A DNA stretch of 25,195 bases. Source: DASSJF01 sp035934535 (lineage in GTDB: Bacteria > Sysuimicrobiota > Sysuimicrobiia > Sysuimicrobiales > Segetimicrobiaceae). Shown in pieces: positions 22,207 through 25,195 of this stretch (position 1 is the stretch's first letter; each line of letters starts with the position of its first letter). Location of the stretch: NCBI GenBank assembly GCA_035934535.1, contig DASYXS010000130.1, forward strand, positions 1-25,195, written 5' to 3'. The position numbers and the translations under genes are program-made. Under the pieces are notes generated by a model, which did no database searches, was not told the origin of the DNA, and saw only the letters and a program-made list of their open reading frames with translations.

Positions 22207-23175
22207 TCAGGCGAACCGCAGGGACGTGCCCACCGACGCGTGCACGTAGGCGTCCGGCATCCGCCGCGCCAGCTCCTGCAGCGCGCGCCACCCGGTGCAG
22301 TGGCAGGGCACGACGACGTCGGGGCCGATCGCGGCCATCTCATGAATCGTGTCTGGGATAATCGGCTCGAAGAGGCCGCCGGTCAAGTGGAGGCCGCCGA
22401 CCACCGCATGTATCCGTTTGGTCCCGGTGACCGTCTGCGCGTGGCGGAGCACGTTGATGATGCCAGCGTGACTGCACCCGGACAGCACGACCAAGCCCTT
22501 CCCGCGGAGCAGGAACACCGCGGCCTGGTCGTCCCACACCCAGGGGTCGGGCTCCCAGCCCTCCGGGGTGCGCGCGTGCTGCAGCGGGAAGCCCTTCTCG
22601 AAGGACGTGACGCGCTCGACCTGACCGGTGACCAGCACGGTGTCGTCGAGCAGCAGCGACGGCGCGCGCTCTTCGGTAATTTCGACACCCTCTTGCTCGA
22701 GGTCGTGACGGCTCGGCGGCGGGAGATGGATCTCGGCCCCGCTCGGGAAGACGGCCTTGCGGTCGCGCCAGGCGTCGGGGTGGAGCAGGAGCGGCAGACC
22801 ACGGCGTCCGAGGCGCCGGACCATGCCCTCGAGGCCTCCGTGGTGGTCCACGTGGCCATGCGACAGCACGATCGCGCGCAAGTCGGTGACCTTGGTGCCG
22901 AGCACATCGAGATTGTGCAATGCCGTCGACCGGCCCAACCCCGCATCGTAGAGCACAGTCGCCGTGCGGCCCGCGCGCTCCGCCTTGACGAGCAGCGAGA
23001 GCCCGTGCTCAGCGAGTAGAGCCTCGCGTTCCAGCGTGTCCCACGCCGGCGGAGCGCGGCGCACAGTCTCCGTGCCGGCCATCAAGAGGTCCACGAAGTT
23101 GTCGACGACGATCGTCACTTCGATCGCATCGACCGGCTGAAGCGCCACGCGCTGCCGCATCGGTTCGGCGCTCAT
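22207..23175 (-). CDS. Metallo-beta-lactamase-fold hydrolase (dihydropterin-RFA-P synthase-like)
   Basis: 322 residues. The metal motif H106-G-H108-V-D110-H111 (SHGHVDHHGG) lies at the usual place, with further ligands in GCSHAGI and a late GGLHL and PCHCTGW. This set, with the WVWDDQAA segment, matches the branch annotated as 7,8-dihydropterin-6-yl-methyl-4-(beta-D-ribofuranosyl)aminobenzene-5'-phosphate synthase. That branch is known from methanogens, but its many bacterial members have unknown substrates. The start ATG overlaps the toxin-gene stop by 4 nt (ATGA), so it is translated together with vapC. It sits at the boundary between the decayed region and the vapBC genes. Confidence 0.9.
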   Translation of the reverse strand: MSAEPMRQRVALQPVDAIEVTIVVDNFVDLLMAGTETVRRAPPAWDTLEREALLAEHGLSLLVKAERAGRTATVLYDAGLGRSTALHNLDVLGTKVTDLRAIVLSHGHVDHHGGLEGMVRRLGRRGLPLLLHPDAWRDRKAVFPSGAEIHLPPPSRHDLEQEGVEITEERAPSLLLDDTVLVTGQVERVTSFEKGFPLQHARTPEGWEPDPWVWDDQAAVFLLRGKGLVVLSGCSHAGIINVLRHAQTVTGTKRIHAVVGGLHLTGGLFEPIIPDTIHEMAAIGPDVVVPCHCTGWRALQELARRMPDAYVHASVGTSLRFA

Positions 23176-23567
23176 GGCATCGCCCGGGTCACGTCCGTGT
23201 GGACGAAATCCTTGCCCTTGAACAGCAACGGGTCGCCCGTGGCTTTCGCGAGCGCGTACGAGAAGCAGTCGCCGAAATTCAGCTTCGCCGGATGCCCGCT
23301 GCCCCGGCCAAAATCGCGGTAGGCGTCGCGGGCAATTCGTGCCTGCACCTCGGTGACCGGGTCGACGGCGATCTGCGCGGCCCGCAGGAGGTCGTCGAAG
23401 CCACGGCTGGCGACGGGATCGCGGCCGGCGTCGATGACCGCGGCTGTCTCAACGAAGCTAACCGCCGAGAGGCGCCGGCTGGCCGTTCGTTGGATCGCCT
23501 CCGCGCAGGCGGCGGCTTCCGGCTCGTCGCGAAGAATGGCCAGCAGCGCCGACGTGTCGATGATCAT
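23172..23567 (-). CDS. vapC: VapC-type PIN-domain ribonuclease toxin
   Basis: 131 residues forming one PIN domain. The acidic metal-binding residues are D4 (MIIDTSALLAIL), E40 (FVETAAVID), D100 (LNFGDCFSYALAKATG) and D120 (FKGKDFVHTDV), so the active site appears complete. VapC toxins cut specific RNAs, often tRNAs, when freed from their antitoxin. The start overlaps the antitoxin stop by 4 nt (ATGA), and the stop overlaps the MBL start by 4 nt. The order antitoxin then toxin is the usual one. Confidence 0.93.
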   Translation of the reverse strand: MIIDTSALLAILRDEPEAAACAEAIQRTASRRLSAVSFVETAAVIDAGRDPVASRGFDDLLRAAQIAVDPVTEVQARIARDAYRDFGRGSGHPAKLNFGDCFSYALAKATGDPLLFKGKDFVHTDVTRAMP

Positions 23568-23818
23568 CGCGGCAGTCCGCGCTCGTCATACAGCAGCTCG
23601 GCGTGGTCGGCGGATCGAAAGGGTTCTCTTAGATGCGCGGCGGTCTTCTTGCCGATCGCCAGCAACCGTTCGGCGAGATTGCCGTCCTTTTCGCGACGCA
23701 CCCGCTCCAGCCGTTCGCGGAGCGCTTCCGTAACCGCCGCCGTCATGCTCTCCCCGGTAAAGCCGGCCAGTTTCTTCGCCAGCCGGTGCGCCTCGTCGTT
23801 TTTGATGTTGAATCCCAC
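23564..23818 (-). CDS. vapB: VapB-type antitoxin (PSK/Rv0623-like)
   Basis: 84 residues starting at GTG 23818. The N-terminus GFNIKNDEAHRLAKKLAGFTGESMTAAVTEALRERL is split here by domain: a short strand (GFNIKN) followed by a helix-turn-helix-like RHH segment (TGESMTAAVTEALRERL), the DNA-binding part. The C-terminal tail (LREPFRSADHAELLYDE) resembles the toxin-wrapping region ending in LYDE.GLP. It should bind and neutralise VapC and repress its own promoter. It is followed directly by vapC with an ATGA overlap. Confidence 0.88.
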   Translation of the reverse strand: MGFNIKNDEAHRLAKKLAGFTGESMTAAVTEALRERLERVRREKDGNLAERLLAIGKKTAAHLREPFRSADHAELLYDERGLPR

Positions 23819-23825
23819 GGTTCCA

Positions 23826-23880
23826 TCTACCTTTCTACCTATGTTTGTAATCTATTCTACCATCCGTCAATTGCCACAAC
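23826..23880 (-). promoter_or_regulatory. A/T-rich promoter/operator region of vapBC
   Basis: This is markedly AT-rich against the GC-rich surroundings. A good -35 (TTGACG, minus strand, 23880-23875) is present; -10 choices downstream are TACAAA at 15 bp or AAACAT at 18 bp, and TAGAAT at 23869-23864 is a separate near-consensus hexamer. Three direct TCTACC repeats (plus strand 23826, 23834, 23866) could be VapB operator sites. Confidence 0.4.
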
Positions 23881-23942
23881 AAGTAGACGAGTAGAAGAGA
23901 CATGAGCTGAAACCCGTCCTGCGTCACGTGACAGAAGGCGGC

Positions 23943-25151
23943 TCAGACCGTAAACAGCCGCTGCTCCGATACGGTCAGGCGCTCGCAGCCCTCCCCGGTG
24001 ACCGCGAATTCGTCCTCGATACCGACCACGCCGGTGCCGGGAAAGATCAGCTTCGGCTCGACGGCGAAGACGGTGCCCGGCTCGAGCGGGTCGGTAAAGC
24101 CGTCGGCGAGGACGGGCCATTCGTCGAGCTCGAGGCCGACGCCGTGGCCGACGTAGCGGACGCGGTAGGGAGCCGCGCCCATGAAGGCCTCGGCGTACCC
24201 GAGGGAGCCGGCCCGGTCGAGCGCCAGATGGTACAGCGCTTCCGGGGTGGCGCCGGGCCTGATCGCGGCCGCCACGGCGTGCAGAATTTGCATCGTCGCG
24301 TCGTGAGCGCGTCCCAGCGCGTCCGGCAGCCGTCCGATCACAAGCGTCCGCGTCTGATCGGAGATGTAGCCGCCGAGCACGGCCGGCGCGTCGATGATCA
24401 CCGGGGCGCCGCGCGCGATGCGCTGCCATCCGGCGCCGTAGGGCGCGGCGGGCCCCGGGCCTAAGCCGCCGAGCGGGAGGTCCGGAAAGCTCGGGGCCGC
24501 GGCGGCCGGCCCCGCGGCGATCACGCCGTAGTACGTCTCCTGGTTCCAGGCGCGGAGCCGTACGACGCCCTCGTGGCCGGCGCTTCGCGCCGCCGCCTCG
24601 ATACCGGCCGACAGGTCGAGCTCGGTCATGCCTTCGTGGAGCGTCGCGAGCGCCGCGCGGAGGATGGCGTCGGAGAGCCGCGCGGCCGCCCGGATGCGCT
24701 CCAGCTCGTAGGGCGATTTGACCGAGCGAATCCTGCGGACGGCCGCCGAGACGTCGGAGACGTCGGCCGCGCCGAGCGCGGCCGCGTACCGGTCGCGCAC
24801 CGCGACGGGCAGCACGTCGAGCTCCATGCCGACCCGCCGGACCGGCCGCCCGGCGGCCTCCGCGACGAGCGTCGCGAGGCCCCGCAGACTGGCGAAAGGC
24901 ACGATCCGCTCGAGGGCGCTGTCCGCGCGCGCCCGCTCGATGACCCGCCGGACCGCGTAGACCGGTTCGCCTTCCGCCGGGACGACGAGCATGCCGCTCT
25001 GGATGCTGCCGGTGAAGTAGAAGAGGTCCGCGTTCTGGGCGATCAGCGCGGCGTCGATGCCGGCTCCGGCGAGGTGCCGCTGGAGCGCGGCGCTCCGCCG
25101 CCGCAGTTCCTCACGGGGGGTCGACGGCGTCGAAGCTGCGGTCACGTCCAT
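23943..25151 (-). CDS. M24-family metallopeptidase (Xaa-Pro aminopeptidase-like)
   Basis: 402 residues. An N-terminal creatinase-type domain (about 15-140; ADLFYFTGSIQSGMLVVP) is followed by the pita-bread M24 domain from IRSVKSPYELERIR. The five metal ligands are D254 and D265 (IIDAPAVLGGYISDQTRT), H336 (VGHGVGLELDE), E365 (FAVEPK) and E379 (GIEDEF), so it should be active. It removes N-terminal residues next to proline or acts on related small amides. The start at 25151 has no clear ribosome-binding site and lies 7 nt after the stop of the preceding gene, so it is probably co-transcribed. It is a core-type gene. Confidence 0.92.
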   Translation of the reverse strand: MDVTAASTPSTPREELRRRSAALQRHLAGAGIDAALIAQNADLFYFTGSIQSGMLVVPAEGEPVYAVRRVIERARADSALERIVPFASLRGLATLVAEAAGRPVRRVGMELDVLPVAVRDRYAAALGAADVSDVSAAVRRIRSVKSPYELERIRAAARLSDAILRAALATLHEGMTELDLSAGIEAAARSAGHEGVVRLRAWNQETYYGVIAAGPAAAAPSFPDLPLGGLGPGPAAPYGAGWQRIARGAPVIIDAPAVLGGYISDQTRTLVIGRLPDALGRAHDATMQILHAVAAAIRPGATPEALYHLALDRAGSLGYAEAFMGAAPYRVRYVGHGVGLELDEWPVLADGFTDPLEPGTVFAVEPKLIFPGTGVVGIEDEFAVTGEGCERLTVSEQRLFTV

Positions 25152-25158
25152 CGAGGGG

Positions 25159-25195
25159 TCAGCCGAGCGCGCGGCGATGCGCGAGCAGGAGCCGG
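25159..25195 (-). CDS. C-terminal end of an unidentified gene (cut by window edge)
   Basis: The last eleven codons (RLLLAHRRALG) and a TGA of a minus-strand gene whose body lies beyond the window. It is inferred only from the open frame ending 7 nt before the M24 peptidase start; the product cannot be named. Confidence 0.4.
   Translation of the reverse strand, partial: RLLLAHRRALG

Noticed and set aside
1..25195. CRISPR arrays or long tandem repeats
   Set aside because: No regularly spaced repeat of 20-40 nt was seen anywhere; only the 21-nt coding repeats in the coiled-coil gene.

Overview
The window is GC-rich bacterial chromosome, apparently from an uncultured or little-studied lineage. 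The chaperone/protease block runs trigger factor, clpP, clpX, lon on the minus strand. Together with Tat, Lhr, M20/M24 peptidases and DrrAB-type ABC genes, it fits a GC-rich deep-branching Terrabacteria-type organism (for example near Chloroflexota, GC-rich Bacillota or the CSP1-3/Sysuimicrobiota group). This placement is an impression from gene content and style; no marker gene here decides it.

Layout. (1) 1-4148, plus strand: the C-terminal two thirds of an Lhr-type helicase, cut by the window edge, overlapped by a D-2-hydroxyacid dehydrogenase. (2) 4187-6819, minus: a small coiled-coil membrane protein, then a tightly overlapping set of isoprenylcysteine-methyltransferase-like protein, DrrA-type ABC ATPase and ABC-2 permease. 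(3) 6958-12921, minus: the protein quality-control block. tig-clpP-clpX share a good sigma-A-type promoter upstream of tig (12958-12986) and end at a terminator (9559-9590). lon follows as its own unit with its own terminator. (4) 12998-15543: a divergent pair, a zinc alcohol dehydrogenase (minus) and an M20 metallopeptidase (plus). (5) About 15548-22200: an accessory, decaying region. It opens with the 3' end of a tRNA (a likely attachment-site scar). It holds a membrane-protein pseudogene with one nonsense codon and one frameshift, a methyltransferase fragment, a LuxR-type gene tail, an intact curA-like reductase, a small Tat-signal protein, an IS110-type transposase fragment, several small hypothetical genes, a stand-alone glycogen-binding-type domain, and an ornithine-cyclodeaminase tail. 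(6) 22207-25195, minus: vapB, vapC and a metallo-beta-lactamase-fold gene joined by two ATGA overlaps, then an M24 (Xaa-Pro) peptidase and the last codons of another gene.

The most unusual signal is in region 5. At 21593-21877 (minus) a glutaredoxin-like reading frame has an in-frame TGA exactly where the first catalytic cysteine of the CxxC motif should be (U-I-F-C). It stays open for 85 codons with glutaredoxin features, and 22 nt after the TGA there is a stem-loop with apical loop AGUU that fits the general bacterial SECIS rules. A neighbouring partial gene carries a CPACGACP motif. This may be a selenocysteine glutaredoxin or a nonsense-mutated pseudogene; the surrounding decay makes the second reading a real possibility. 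A second point is ClpP, whose triad aspartate position is asparagine.
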